A stretch of DNA of 64,000 nucleotides from an uncultured Eubacteriaceae bacterium (GCA_945867155.1 CAMBHL010000002.1:124001-188000); one strand, 5' to 3'; shown: positions 8,472 to 17,229, numbered from the stretch's first letter. Program-made: numbers and translations. Notes: generated by a model not told the origin, from the sequence alone.

Positions 8472-9347
8472 ATGACTGAAGAAAAGAGAGCGCAAACAAA
8501 AAAGACAGGGCTGGTTTTGGAGGGCGGCGCGATGCGCGGCATGTTCACCGCTGGGGTGACCGACGTGATGATGGAGCATGGCTTTGAATTTGACGGCATC
8601 ATCGGTGTTTCCGCCGGGGCAACTTTCGGCTGCAACTACAAATCCCGGCAGCCGGGGCGCACCATCCGCTACAATTTGGCCCTGTGCAAAGATCCCCGAT
8701 ACTGCAGCTTCCGTTCCTGGATCAAAACCGGCGATCTTTACGGCGCGGATTTCTGCTACCGCACCCTGCCGGAAGAACTCGACATTTTCGATCAGAAAGC
8801 CTTTGACGAAAACCCCACGGCTTTTTACGCGGTGGTCACGGATATCGAGTCGGGCAAGGCGGTGTATCACCGGTGCGGCAGCGCCGAAGAGAGCCTGCAG
8901 TGGATGCGCGCGTCCGCGTCCATGCCAGTCTTTTCAAAGCCTGTCGCGCTGGACGGCCATCTCTATCTCGACGGGGGGATCTCCGATTCCATTCCCCTGA
9001 AGGCTTTTGAAAAAATGGGCTATGGCCGGAACGTTGTGATTCTGACTCAGCCGGTGGAATATATCAAAAAGCGCAATCCGTACATGTCTTATCTAAAAAT
9101 GCGCTACGGGCGCCGCTATCCCCAGATGATCGAAGATTTGAAAAAACGCCACGATTTCTACAACAGACAGCGAGCCTATGTGAGAAAACAGGCGGCAGAG
9201 GGCAGCGCCTACGTCATCATGCCGGACTTTCCATTAAAAATCGGCAGTGTCTGTCACAATCCCGATGATCTGCGCCGGGTGTACAGCCAGGGCCGGGTCG
9301 CGGGAGAAAATCACCTGGAAGGGCTCAGGGCCTTCCTCGAAAAATGA
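8472..9347 (+). CDS. Patatin-like phospholipase (second copy)
   Basis: A 291-residue patatin of the YjjU/RssA-like bacterial type. The oxyanion segment LEGGAMRG is near residues 16-23, nucleophile motif GVSAG gives Ser47, and catalytic aspartate lies in YLDGGISDSIP (Asp167). No signal peptide. It shares only family-level similarity with the copy at 4653, so this is not a recent duplication. Last gene before a strong terminator; the gap to ktrA is 15 bases, so it is probably co-transcribed with the potassium system. Substrate unknown. Confidence 0.88.
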   Translation: MTEEKRAQTKKTGLVLEGGAMRGMFTAGVTDVMMEHGFEFDGIIGVSAGATFGCNYKSRQPGRTIRYNLALCKDPRYCSFRSWIKTGDLYGADFCYRTLPEELDIFDQKAFDENPTAFYAVVTDIESGKAVYHRCGSAEESLQWMRASASMPVFSKPVALDGHLYLDGGISDSIPLKAFEKMGYGRNVVILTQPVEYIKKRNPYMSYLKMRYGRRYPQMIEDLKKRHDFYNRQRAYVRKQAAEGSAYVIMPDFPLKIGSVCHNPDDLRRVYSQGRVAGENHLEGLRAFLEK

Positions 9348-9350
9348 GCG

Positions 9351-9393
9351 CAAAAAAAGCGATCGCCTGCTGGCGACCGCTTATTTATTTTTT
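9351..9393. terminator. Bidirectional intrinsic terminator
   Basis: An A-run, AGCGATCGCC (9358-9367), TGCT loop, GGCGACCGCT (9372-9381), then TATTTATTTTTT. The stem has one mismatch. A-run and T-run flank it, so it serves both the patatin gene and the converging cblS. Confidence 0.85.
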
Positions 9394-9401
9394 AGCTGTT
9401 T

Positions 9402-10145
9402 TCAGGCCATCTGCTGCAAATGCCCGATCGGCGTCAAAAGCAGCTGCGCTTTGTGATGTTTAAAAGCCGCGGCATTCATCACCGCGAGGACGCAGGAAGA
9501 CGGACCGCCGGACTGGGTGAGATCCAATTCACAGGGCACATCGAAGGCGGCTGAGAGGTGATGCAGGGCCGCCGTATTGCGGCTTTCCCAGGCCAGGCCA
9601 TGGGAGCCTACGGGAATCAGCTCGTGGACATCTTTGTCCCGGGACAGCGTCCGGATCATGTCGTAGGTCGCGATGGGGGCATTCCGGTGAAGGAAGTCGA
9701 GTCCCGCAGCGGGTTTGCCGACGCAGACCAAAAGGTCTTCAGAACAGCACACCGGCGCTTTGAAATTTCCCGGGAAATACCCCACAGCGGCTGTGCCGAC
9801 GCCGGTCATGACGGTCGGAAAATTCTCTTCCGTGGAGCCGGTTAAGATTTCCGGAGAGAGACCGGCTAATTTCATTTCGTCCTGGAAGCCGCGGATGATT
9901 TCCCGGCCGGTGGGCTGCATTTCGCTGCAGACGCCGTCGGCAATCATGAGCACCTCTGCGCCGATGCAGAGCAGTTCAAAGAGCACGACCCGGGCGGAAA
10001 CCCGCCCGCAGTGGTAGGGCGGGCACTTGAGAGTGTCGCCGGATTTTTCACCTGTGGACGCGCAGCTGTCCGCCGCCATGACGACGGTCCCGCCGGGAAC
10101 GGGACACAGACAAAGATCCCGGTAATGAAAAGCAGAAGCGTTCAT
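9402..10145 (-). CDS. cblS: Probable alpha-ribazole kinase (AIR-synthase-like fold)
   Basis: A 247-residue PurM/AIR-synthase-superfamily protein. Features I recognise from CblS-type alpha-ribazole kinases are the early VVMAADSCASTGEKSGDT segment, SARVVLFELLCIGAE, and the late GSTEENFPTVMTGVG block. CblS phosphorylates alpha-ribazole so that it can be joined to cobinamide, a salvage route for the lower ligand of B12. It starts one base after the stop of the S-component transporter gene, matching the known cblT-cblS pairing in Bacillota. Assignment is from motif memory; an uncharacterised AIRS-like kinase is the alternative. Confidence 0.78.
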   Translation of the reverse strand: MNASAFHYRDLCLCPVPGGTVVMAADSCASTGEKSGDTLKCPPYHCGRVSARVVLFELLCIGAEVLMIADGVCSEMQPTGREIIRGFQDEMKLAGLSPEILTGSTEENFPTVMTGVGTAAVGYFPGNFKAPVCCSEDLLVCVGKPAAGLDFLHRNAPIATYDMIRTLSRDKDVHELIPVGSHGLAWESRNTAALHHLSAAFDVPCELDLTQSGGPSSCVLAVMNAAAFKHHKAQLLLTPIGHLQQMA

Positions 10146-10146
10146 T

Positions 10147-10677
10147 TTATTTGCCGGGAGGGGTCAGGCGCTGTACTTTTTTCGGCAGGAAGCGGTAGAT
10201 CACGCAGGCGATGATGACGTTGGCGAAGGCCGCCGGAATGAGTACCGGCACGAGGGCCATGGCCGTTTTCAGGCTCATGAGCGGAGACGTCGCCAGCAGG
10301 GCGATGGGCACGTTGAAGATTACCGCGACGATGCAGCCGATCACGTAAGCCAGAATGCTGTTGACGTGATGGTCGAGAAGGGCCTTGGTGCTCAGGTAAA
10401 AGGCGACCATGGTGACCCCCATCATGACCCCGTTGATCAGATGAATCGGCAGGCCGAGGGGAAAGCCAGAAGTGGCCGCGGTTAAAATATGGGCCAAAAA
10501 GCCGATGACAAAGCCCCAGGGCGCGCCGAGGACGAGCACGGCGATAAAGGCCGGAAGGGAATCAAAGGCGATGGAGCCCATGATTTTGATGTTGGCGCCC
10601 ACAAAGGAGAGGGCGATGAACAGCGCCGCATAAACCAGCTGGCGCGTCGGATTAAGAGATTTAGAATCGTCTTTCAT
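10147..10677 (-). CDS. cblT: ECF transporter S component, probable alpha-ribazole importer
   Basis: A 176-residue membrane protein with about five or six hydrophobic segments, of the small ECF-type S-component class. Its pattern (YAALFIALSFVGANIKI, SLPAFIAVLVLGAPWGFVIGF, PIHLINGVMMG) fits the CblT group. S components bind a vitamin-like ligand and share an energising EcfAA'T module encoded elsewhere. Coupling to cblS one base downstream points to alpha-ribazole as ligand. ATG follows AAAGGA. I saw no cobalamin riboswitch in the short leader. Confidence 0.78.
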   Translation of the reverse strand: MKDDSKSLNPTRQLVYAALFIALSFVGANIKIMGSIAFDSLPAFIAVLVLGAPWGFVIGFLAHILTAATSGFPLGLPIHLINGVMMGVTMVAFYLSTKALLDHHVNSILAYVIGCIVAVIFNVPIALLATSPLMSLKTAMALVPVLIPAAFANVIIACVIYRFLPKKVQRLTPPGK

Positions 10678-10765
10678 AAAAATCCTTTCTTAAAAATAAA
10701 TAAGGCCAAAATAAGAACGCCCTTATTTTAGCACAAGGCCTGTTCGAGGGCGAGAAAATTTATGA

Positions 10766-10795
10766 TTGAGATTAAAATTACAGGGAAAATACAAT
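10766..10795 (+). promoter_or_regulatory. Sigma-A promoter for the EamA transporter
   Basis: TTGAGA (10766-10771), 18-base spacer, TACAAT (10790-10795), 31 bases before the start codon. The rest of the cblT-EamA spacer is AT-rich; an inverted repeat AAATAAGG/CCTTATTT lies near the cblT start. Confidence 0.65.
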
Positions 10796-10826
10796 ACTGA
10801 ATGCAATAAAAAGAATAAGGAGCATC

Positions 10827-11783
10827 ATGGATAGTAAAAGAGATCCGTTAACGGCGGCGGGAGCCGTCTTCGGCTTAGCGACCATCAGCTGTCTTCTGTG
10901 GGGGTCTGCCTTTCCGCTCATTAAATTAGGCTACCGGTATCTGGGCATCCGCGGCATCACCTCTCAGATTTTGTTCGCGGGGCTGCGCTTCACCCTGGCC
11001 GGCATCCTCACCGTCGGTCTTGGCAAAGCCGTTTTTAAGGGCAAATGGCTGCCGAAAAAAAGCGCCCTTCCGAGTATTTTGTGGCTGGCTTTGTTTCAGA
11101 CGATCCTCCAGTACACTTTTTTTTACGTCAGCCTAGGGCATCTATCCGGAGTTCGGGGGTCGATCTTAAACGGCACTGGCACGTTTTGGGCGATCCTGAT
11201 CGCCTGCCTCGTCTTTCATCAGGAAAAACTGAATGTCAGAAAGATTGCCGGCTGTCTTCTGGGATTTGCCGGGATTCTTCTTGTGAATCTGTCGGGGCTC
11301 AAAACAGGAAAAGCGCCGTTTTCTTTGTTGGGCGACAGCTTTATGATCTTGTCGACCATCGCATCTTCGGTCTCGGCGGCGCTGCTCCGCCAGTTCGGCC
11401 GCAAAGAAGCGCCGTATCTGCTCAGCGGGTGCCAGTTCTTTTTGGGCGGCCTCGTATTGACGGCCTTTGGCCTGGTTTCCGGGGGGCATTTTGGGACAGT
11501 GACACCCCAGGGCGTGTGCATCCTCATCGCCCTGGCCTTCGTTTCGGCCATCGCCTACGGGCTCTGGGCACTGCTTCTGGCTCACAACCCCGTTTCAAAA
11601 GTGCAGATTTACTTTTTCATCACGCCGGTCGCCGGGGTCTTCCTGTCGGCGTGGCTTCTGGGCGAACGCAGCCAGGCCCTGGGATGGCCGGCGCTTTTGG
11701 CCCTGATCTGTGTGTCCGGCGGGATTTATATCGTGAACCGACCGCAAACATCAAATAAATTTAAGAAAAAAAAGATATCATAA
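10827..11783 (+). CDS. EamA-family (DMT superfamily) transporter
   Basis: A 318-residue integral membrane protein with ten predicted membrane segments in two five-helix EamA repeats, the first starting ATISCLLWGSAFPLIKLGY (residues 17-35). The second repeat ends in LGERSQALGWPALLALICVSGGIYIVNR and a lysine-rich tail. Relatives export amino acids or other metabolites; the substrate cannot be told. ATG follows AAGGAG. The aldo/keto reductase follows after 25 bases. Confidence 0.88.
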   Translation: MDSKRDPLTAAGAVFGLATISCLLWGSAFPLIKLGYRYLGIRGITSQILFAGLRFTLAGILTVGLGKAVFKGKWLPKKSALPSILWLALFQTILQYTFFYVSLGHLSGVRGSILNGTGTFWAILIACLVFHQEKLNVRKIAGCLLGFAGILLVNLSGLKTGKAPFSLLGDSFMILSTIASSVSAALLRQFGRKEAPYLLSGCQFFLGGLVLTAFGLVSGGHFGTVTPQGVCILIALAFVSAIAYGLWALLLAHNPVSKVQIYFFITPVAGVFLSAWLLGERSQALGWPALLALICVSGGIYIVNRPQTSNKFKKKKIS

Positions 11784-11808
11784 ATAGAATATAGAAAGGG
11801 AGGATAAA

Positions 11809-12675
11809 ATGAAGCTGAAACAAGCATCAGACCGCGTTGCCCTTCGCAATGGCACGATGATTCCCAGCCTGGGATTCGGCACCTATCAGTTGCCCGACGA
11901 TCCGAGCACAGTGGATACCATCTGCGCTGCGGTCAAAGCAGGGTACCGTTTGATCGATGGGGCTGCTTTTTATCACAATGAAAAATACGTCGGCGAAGGC
12001 ATTTGCCGCGCTTTGGATGAAAATGAACTGACCCGGGACGATTTGTTCATCACCAGCAAGGTGTGGAAAACCGACCGGGGCTACGATAAAACCATGCGGG
12101 CTTTTGATCAGACGATGGCTGATTTGAAACTCGACGTCTTGGATCTGTACCTCATTCACTGGCCGGCTGTGCCCCGCCTGACCGACGAATGGGAAGCGAT
12201 TAATGTGGACACGTGGAAAGCGTTGATCGCACTCTACAAATCCGGCCGGATCAGAGCCATCGGCGTCTCGAATTTCAAACCGGCGCAGCTGAAGGCCCTT
12301 ATGGACACCGAAGTCATTCCCATGGTGGATCAAATTCAGTTTCATCCGGGGCTGGATCAGGATGAAACTCTGAAGTTCTGCATGGGCCATGACATTGTGA
12401 TCGAAGGCTGGCGCCCCCTCGGAAAGGGACAGATCATCGGCAATCCGACCATCGTCGAAAGGGCCAATCGCTACGGCGTGCAGCCGGCCCAGCTGATTTT
12501 GAGATGGGCGCTTCAGCACCGGGTCATTCCGCTGCCCAAGGCGTCAAATCCCAAACATCTTGTCGATAATACGAAGATCTTTGATTTCGAAATTTCGCCG
12601 GAGGACATGCACCTCATCGACAGCATGCCGAAAGAGGCGGACTACACCCACGATCCGGAATATCAAACGGAATAA
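11809..12675 (+). CDS. Aldo/keto reductase
   Basis: A 288-residue NAD(P)H-dependent (alpha/beta)8-barrel oxidoreductase of the AKR superfamily. The catalytic tetrad is complete: Asp50 and Tyr55 (LIDGAAFYHNE), Lys84 (ITSK) and His117 (LIHWPA). The phosphate-binding end LPKASNPKHL is visible near the C-terminus. It resembles AKR5-type 2,5-diketo-gluconate or glyoxal reductases, but the substrate is not resolvable. ATG follows AGGGAGGATAAA. No terminator is evident after it. Confidence 0.9.
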   Translation: MKLKQASDRVALRNGTMIPSLGFGTYQLPDDPSTVDTICAAVKAGYRLIDGAAFYHNEKYVGEGICRALDENELTRDDLFITSKVWKTDRGYDKTMRAFDQTMADLKLDVLDLYLIHWPAVPRLTDEWEAINVDTWKALIALYKSGRIRAIGVSNFKPAQLKALMDTEVIPMVDQIQFHPGLDQDETLKFCMGHDIVIEGWRPLGKGQIIGNPTIVERANRYGVQPAQLILRWALQHRVIPLPKASNPKHLVDNTKIFDFEISPEDMHLIDSMPKEADYTHDPEYQTE

Positions 12676-12730
12676 AACATATTGACATAAGTAAAAGTAA
12701 CAAGAAATATGCGTCATTATTCTGGAAATA

Positions 12731-12739
12731 TGATAGAAT
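12731..12739 (+). promoter_or_regulatory. Extended -10 promoter for rpiB
   Basis: TGATAGAAT (12731-12739), 38 bases before rpiB. A TTGACA at 12682-12687 lies too far upstream for this box; with its own 17-base spacing it would meet only AAATAT. Confidence 0.5.
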
Positions 12740-12777
12740 AAAAGAAATTAATGAATAATGATGATTGGAGAGTCAAT

Positions 12778-13230
12778 ATGAAAATCGCGATTGGATCAGA
12801 TCACGGCGGATTTGAATTAAAACAGAAGATCATTCAGGAATTAACCCAGACTTACGGTGCAGAAGTGGTGGACTGCGGATGCGACGGGACAGATTCCGTA
12901 GACTACCCGGATTATGGCCGGAAAGTCGGCGAAACGGTGGTGTCGGGAGACGCTGACCGGGGCATCGTCATCTGCGGCACGGGAATCGGGATCAGCATTT
13001 CCGCGAACAAAGTGCCGGGGGTCCGGGCGGCCCTGTGCACCAACGAATACATGGCCAAGATGAGCCGTCAGCACAACAACGCCAACGTGCTCGCCATGGG
13101 CGCCAGAGTTATCGGGGATGAACTGGCAAAGGAAATTCTGCGGGTCTGGATGACCACCGATTTTGAAGGCGGACGCCATCAGCGCCGCATTGACAAAATT
13201 TCGGCTATTGAAGAAAAGTATAACCGCTGA
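12778..13230 (+). CDS. rpiB: Ribose-5-phosphate isomerase B
   Basis: A 150-residue isomerase interconverting ribose 5-phosphate and ribulose 5-phosphate in the non-oxidative pentose phosphate pathway. Hallmarks are the N-terminal IAIGSDHGGFELK, the phosphate-binding VICGTGIGISISANK with the active-site cysteine, and RQHNNANVLAMGARV. I chose ATG 12778, preceded by TTGGAGAG; the frame is open from 12751 but those nine codons are unlike the family. Monocistronic between its promoter and a strong terminator. Confidence 0.94.
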   Translation: MKIAIGSDHGGFELKQKIIQELTQTYGAEVVDCGCDGTDSVDYPDYGRKVGETVVSGDADRGIVICGTGIGISISANKVPGVRAALCTNEYMAKMSRQHNNANVLAMGARVIGDELAKEILRVWMTTDFEGGRHQRRIDKISAIEEKYNR

Positions 13231-13273
13231 AGCGAAAATCAATTGAATTAAAATTCAATAAAGCGTATAATAG

Positions 13274-13319
13274 AAAAAGCGCAAAGGTGCGAATGTACAC
13301 CTTTGCGCTTTTTTATTTT
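13274..13319. terminator. Intrinsic terminator after rpiB
   Basis: A-run, GCGCAAAGGTG (13279-13289), 8-base loop, CACCTTTGCGC (13298-13308), then TTTTTTATTTT. A perfect 11-bp stem flanked by A and T runs, so it works in both directions. It isolates rpiB from the AraC gene. Confidence 0.93.
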
Positions 13320-13356
13320 GAGTTAAAAACTGTTGTTTAATAGAGAGGAGCTGTCT

Positions 13357-14160
13357 ATGGCGATTCAGCCTTTTTTTGCATTGAGCACGGATAAGTATTT
13401 TGTCCGGCGGATTCACCGCGCCGGCATCACTCAGGCCTACGCCTATTCGCCGAACCCCAAAAAGTGCGGGACCATCGGCGTGCCCGACGCTTCCATCGAC
13501 ATCCGCTTTGATTATTGTGGAAACGAGATGCAGGCCCTTGTGCTGGGGCCCGTTCCTCATCATGCCGAGGTGCAGGCCCAGCCGGGCCATTTTTACAGCG
13601 GCGTCCGCTTTGATCCCGGCATCCTTCCGCCTTTCATCGAAGGCCGGTTCAGTGATTTCATTGAAAAAGAAATTCCCCTGGAAGACTGCCTTGCAGACCC
13701 GAAACTCCAGCGGGAGCTTAAAAATGCCCGGCATTCTGATCTGCAGACCGCGCTTCTGGTGCGGTCGATGACCCATTCCAACCTGACAGAAAGGGAAAAC
13801 CGGCGGCAGACGCTGCTCCGGGACATGGTCCAACTCATTACCCGTTCAAAAGGGTGCGTGCGGATTGACGATCTGGCCCGGCAGTTAAAATACTCGCCGC
13901 GCTACGTCGACAAAGTTTTTCATCAGGCTTTGGGTCTCAGCCCAAAGCAGTTCTGTCAGGCCATTCGTTTCCAGCACACCCTGTTCGAACTGACCCATGG
14001 CCGGGAAGATGTCAAGATGGTCGACCTGGCTCAGACCTGCGGGTATTACGATCAGGCTCAGATGACCCGGTATTTTAAAGCGGCGACGACGCTGACACCG
14101 AAAAAATACCGGAATCAAATCGTAAAGAGCCAGTACGAAAAGAAATTCGTGAATTATTAA
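13357..14160 (+). CDS. AraC-family transcriptional regulator
   Basis: A 267-residue regulator. The C-terminal AraC/XylS double helix-turn-helix spans about residues 160-250 (IDDLARQLKYSPRYVDKVFH, then DLAQTCGYYDQAQMTRYFK, ending TPKKYR). The N-terminal 140 residues form an effector domain with no catalytic signature. ATG 13357 follows GAGAGGAG; an in-frame TTG at 13333 lacks such a site. It converges on the dehydrogenase operon with two bases between stop codons and is the only regulator near it, so control of that operon is plausible but inferred from position only. Confidence 0.88.
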   Translation: MAIQPFFALSTDKYFVRRIHRAGITQAYAYSPNPKKCGTIGVPDASIDIRFDYCGNEMQALVLGPVPHHAEVQAQPGHFYSGVRFDPGILPPFIEGRFSDFIEKEIPLEDCLADPKLQRELKNARHSDLQTALLVRSMTHSNLTERENRRQTLLRDMVQLITRSKGCVRIDDLARQLKYSPRYVDKVFHQALGLSPKQFCQAIRFQHTLFELTHGREDVKMVDLAQTCGYYDQAQMTRYFKAATTLTPKKYRNQIVKSQYEKKFVNY

Positions 14161-14162
14161 AA

Positions 14163-15290
14163 TTAAGCTTTCGCTTTAAAACGGTCGTAGGTGAGCCCCG
14201 AGATGTCCACGGTGGTTTTCGTCCCTTCGACGAGTTCGGAAACCGTCATGCCCACCGCCGGCGCGATGCCGAAACCGTGTCCGGAGAAACCACAGGCCAG
14301 GATGAGCCCGGGGACTTCGTCGATCCGGTCGATCACTGGCACGCCGTCGACCATGTGGTCCATCCATCCGGCCCAGGTGCGGACGATTTTAGCCTGGGCC
14401 AGACGGGGCAGGTATTTAATAATGCCCCGGCAGATGCACGGCGCCGTGATCGAGTGGGTTACCGGGGTGCCATTGTCGGCATTGACGTCCTCCATGCCCG
14501 AGGAGCCGCCGAAAAGGAAGGAGCCGTGCGCCGTCTGATGCCCGTAGAAATCTGCTTCGGCGGTGCCGAGCATCTGGGGAAACATTTCCGGTTCCTGTTC
14601 GGTGATCAGGGCTTCAATGAGGACGGATTTCATCGGAATGTCGATGCCGACTTTTTCCGCGATGGGCCGGGCGCCCATGCCGCAGGCCAAAATCACTGTG
14701 TCGCCTTCAAAGGTGCCTTTGTCGGTTTCGACGATTTTCAGTTTGCCTGCTTTTTTCTTGAGATTCGTGACCGTGGCGCTGGTGAGAAACTGCACGCCCA
14801 GTTCCCGGGCTTTCATGTAAAAGGCCAGGGTGGCTTTCAGCGGGTTGGCGTGGCCGTCGGTGGGACACCAGCTGGCGCCGATCACTTCATCGGACATGTA
14901 GGGGTTGATTTCCCGGACTTCTTTTCCGTCGATCATGCGCATGTCCAGTCCGCAGCGCTGCCCCGTGGCCGCCAGACCTTCGAGAATTTTCAAATGTTCC
15001 GGGGTTTTCCCGAGACGCAGATTTCCTTTTTTCACGTATTCCACATCGTAGCCTAAGGTGTCGGACAAGCCGGGCCACAGATTTTCAATGCCGTACATGG
15101 CCAGAGGAAGCTCTCTGGCGTCCCGGCCCGACTGGCGGACCCCGCCGCCGTTTCGGCTGGATCCGCCGTTGCCGACAATTTCACTTTTTTCCAGGACGAT
15201 GACAGAATGGCCTTTTTTAGCCGTGTAATAGGCGATGGCATTGCCGATGATGCCGGCGCCGACGACGATGACGTCTGCTGTATTTTTCAT
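14163..15290 (-). CDS. FAD-dependent amine/imino-acid dehydrogenase, beta subunit
   Basis: A 375-residue DAO-fold flavoprotein (glycine oxidase, SoxB, HcnC, archaeal ProDH-beta type). The FAD dinucleotide fold is VIVVGAGIIGNAIAYYTAKKG (residues 8-28), followed by NGGSSRNGGGVRQSGRD, which resembles the isoalloxazine loop of SoxB/HcnC proteins. The C-terminal GFSGHGFGIAPAVG is the second FAD contact. This should be the substrate-oxidising subunit. Its start overlaps the upstream BFD gene by four bases (ATGA), implying coupled translation. The substrate is not identifiable. Confidence 0.85.
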   Translation of the reverse strand: MKNTADVIVVGAGIIGNAIAYYTAKKGHSVIVLEKSEIVGNGGSSRNGGGVRQSGRDARELPLAMYGIENLWPGLSDTLGYDVEYVKKGNLRLGKTPEHLKILEGLAATGQRCGLDMRMIDGKEVREINPYMSDEVIGASWCPTDGHANPLKATLAFYMKARELGVQFLTSATVTNLKKKAGKLKIVETDKGTFEGDTVILACGMGARPIAEKVGIDIPMKSVLIEALITEQEPEMFPQMLGTAEADFYGHQTAHGSFLFGGSSGMEDVNADNGTPVTHSITAPCICRGIIKYLPRLAQAKIVRTWAGWMDHMVDGVPVIDRIDEVPGLILACGFSGHGFGIAPAVGMTVSELVEGTKTTVDISGLTYDRFKAKA

Positions 15291-15637
15291 TTGAAGTCCA
15301 CCTCGCTTTCATTGGCAATGACTTCCATTTCAGTGGGCCGCATCGGCGACCGAGAAGTGGCCGGTTCGATCAGGGCCGGGGAGACGCCGAGCTCTCTGGC
15401 GATGATCCCCTTGACGAGTTTGGCGCAGGTCTGGCCCTGGCACAGGCCCATGCCGCAGCGCAGGTAGCGGCGGATTTCCGTCAGCGTCCACAGACCGGCG
15501 TGAACGGCTTTTCGGATTTCCCCCTTGGTGACTTCTTCACAGCGGCAGATGATCCGGTCATCGTCCGCTGCCGGCACGAAAGGCGGAATGGCGGCAGAAC
15601 GGTCGTTTAAACTGGTTAAACCTTTATTTTTACTCAT
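15287..15637 (-). CDS. BFD-like [2Fe-2S]-binding subunit
   Basis: A 116-residue protein with a bacterioferritin-associated-ferredoxin-type domain: the CRCEEVTKGEIRKAV motif (Cys-x-Cys) and, about 30 residues later, RCGMGLCQGQTC. These four cysteines normally bind a [2Fe-2S] cluster. Such domains are fused to, or accompany, the alpha subunit in HcnB, SoxA and archaeal proline dehydrogenases. I chose ATG 15637 (preceded by GAGGAAAATC) over an ATG at 15649. It lies between the alpha and beta genes, overlapping beta by four bases. Confidence 0.82.
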   Translation of the reverse strand: MSKNKGLTSLNDRSAAIPPFVPAADDDRIICRCEEVTKGEIRKAVHAGLWTLTEIRRYLRCGMGLCQGQTCAKLVKGIIARELGVSPALIEPATSRSPMRPTEMEVIANESEVDFK

Positions 15638-15651
15638 GATTTTCCTCATTT

Positions 15652-17229
15652 CTAATTGGCTTTAAAGAACCGGGCCTGCATCGCGCAGGCTTTCGGGACT
15701 TTCATGGTTAAGAGCACCGTCTGGTCAAAGGCCTTTGACGTGCGCAGCTTCACCACAGTGGCCGGGCATACGGGGTTCCCGTCCCGGGAAAGGGCCGTTC
15801 CGGCTGTGCCTTCTTCAGGCACCGGGAGAAATTCGTAAGGCAGGGTGATTTCGGCTGTGCCGTCGCCGCAGTCTTCGTCGATCAAGAAGATGGCCTGGCC
15901 CGGGCAGGATGCGACGCACATGCCGCAGTTGATGCAGGGGTTATCTTCGTTGATGTGAGGCAGCGCCGTGATGTGTTCGCCGACTTCGATGCATTTTTTA
16001 GGACAGGCGTCCTGACACGGGTTGCACGGGATGTTCTGGGTGCATTCGATCACCGGATGGACACCGCTCCGATGGGTGACCCCGGGAAAGCGTTCGATTT
16101 CGTCATCCGCGACGAAGCCGTGGTGGAGCAGAGAGGTGGAGACGGGAATGCCTTCGTCGGTTTTTTCGATGACTTTGCCTTTGTTGCCCGGCGCGAACAT
16201 GCCCTGACGTAGGCCGGACAATGCGGCGTCCAGATCCGCTTCGCCTTCACCGAAGGTGTCGTCCTGGATGTAACCCAGGTATTCCGACGCGTAGAGGCCG
16301 GCCTGGCGCCCTTCGATCATCGCGGAGCTGGCTTCTTCGATGCCGGCGACGTCGCCAGCGGCAAAGATGCCGGGGACGGAGGTGGCCCCGTGTTCGTCGA
16401 TAATCGGAACCTGGCCGCCCCGTTTGGGATTGTCTTCCATTTTGCAGCCCGCCATCTTCAGCAGCTGGCTCATGGGGGAGAGCCCGACGGCGACACAGAT
16501 GGTATCTACATCGAAGTGTTTTTCAGTGCCGGGGATAAAGTTAAAGCTGTGGTCCACTTCGGCGATGGTCACGCCGGTCACATGGTCGGTGCCTTCCGCT
16601 TCGACGATGGTGTGGGACAGATAAAAGGGCACGCCGGTCCGGGCGACTTTCGCCGCGTGGACGCCATAGCCGCCGATGGACGGAGCTGCATCCGCCAGAG
16701 CGACCACTTCGCAGCCGGCCTGAAGCAGCTGGAAGGAGACGACGAGGCCGACGTTGCCGGTGCCGAGCATGAGGATGCGGCTGCCGGGCTTGATGCCGTG
16801 GAGGTTCATCATGGTCTGGGCGGCGCCGGCGCCGATGACCCCGGGGAGGGTCCACCCTTTGAAGGTGACCATGTTTTCAGAAGCACCGGTGGCCACGATG
16901 ATCGCGTCGGCTTTGATGTGTTCGATGGCTTTGCCGATGCGCACGACGACTTCCTTTTCCATGTAAATGCCCATGACGGTCGCGTTCAGGACGACGTCGA
17001 CGCCGGCCTTGCCCGCTTCGTCGAGAAGGGTCTGGCCGATGCGGAAGCCGCGGATTTTCGCCTTGTGTTCCTTTGAGCCGAAGAATTTGTGAATCTGTTT
17101 AAAGAGCTGGCCGCCAGGACGGGCGTTTTCGTCGAAAACGACGGTGGAGAGCCCCCGGCTGGAGGCTTCGATAGCGGCGGAAAGCCCGGCTGGGCCTGCG
17201 CCGATGACGATTAAATCAACACGTTTCAT
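15652..17229 (-). CDS. FAD/NAD(P)-binding dehydrogenase alpha subunit with inserted ferredoxin domain
   Basis: A 525-residue protein of the HcnB/SoxA/opine-oxidase-alpha class. FAD site: LIVIGAGPAGLSAAIEAS near residues 5-22. A second nucleotide site follows: ILMLGTGNVGLVVSFQLL. An FAD-closing IFAAGDVAGIEEAS lies near residues 298-311. Near residues 407-457 sit two ferredoxin motifs, CNPCQDACPKKC and CINCGMCVASCPG, which should carry two [4Fe-4S] clusters. That lets electrons leave to ferredoxin rather than oxygen, sensible in an anaerobe. It overlaps the upstream gamma gene by four bases. Confidence 0.85.
   Translation of the reverse strand: MKRVDLIVIGAGPAGLSAAIEASSRGLSTVVFDENARPGGQLFKQIHKFFGSKEHKAKIRGFRIGQTLLDEAGKAGVDVVLNATVMGIYMEKEVVVRIGKAIEHIKADAIIVATGASENMVTFKGWTLPGVIGAGAAQTMMNLHGIKPGSRILMLGTGNVGLVVSFQLLQAGCEVVALADAAPSIGGYGVHAAKVARTGVPFYLSHTIVEAEGTDHVTGVTIAEVDHSFNFIPGTEKHFDVDTICVAVGLSPMSQLLKMAGCKMEDNPKRGGQVPIIDEHGATSVPGIFAAGDVAGIEEASSAMIEGRQAGLYASEYLGYIQDDTFGEGEADLDAALSGLRQGMFAPGNKGKVIEKTDEGIPVSTSLLHHGFVADDEIERFPGVTHRSGVHPVIECTQNIPCNPCQDACPKKCIEVGEHITALPHINEDNPCINCGMCVASCPGQAIFLIDEDCGDGTAEITLPYEFLPVPEEGTAGTALSRDGNPVCPATVVKLRTSKAFDQTVLLTMKVPKACAMQARFFKAN

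Noticed and set aside
10678..10826. Cobalamin riboswitch upstream of cblT
   Set aside because: The spacer is under 150 bases, AT-rich, and lacks a B12-box and the needed stems.
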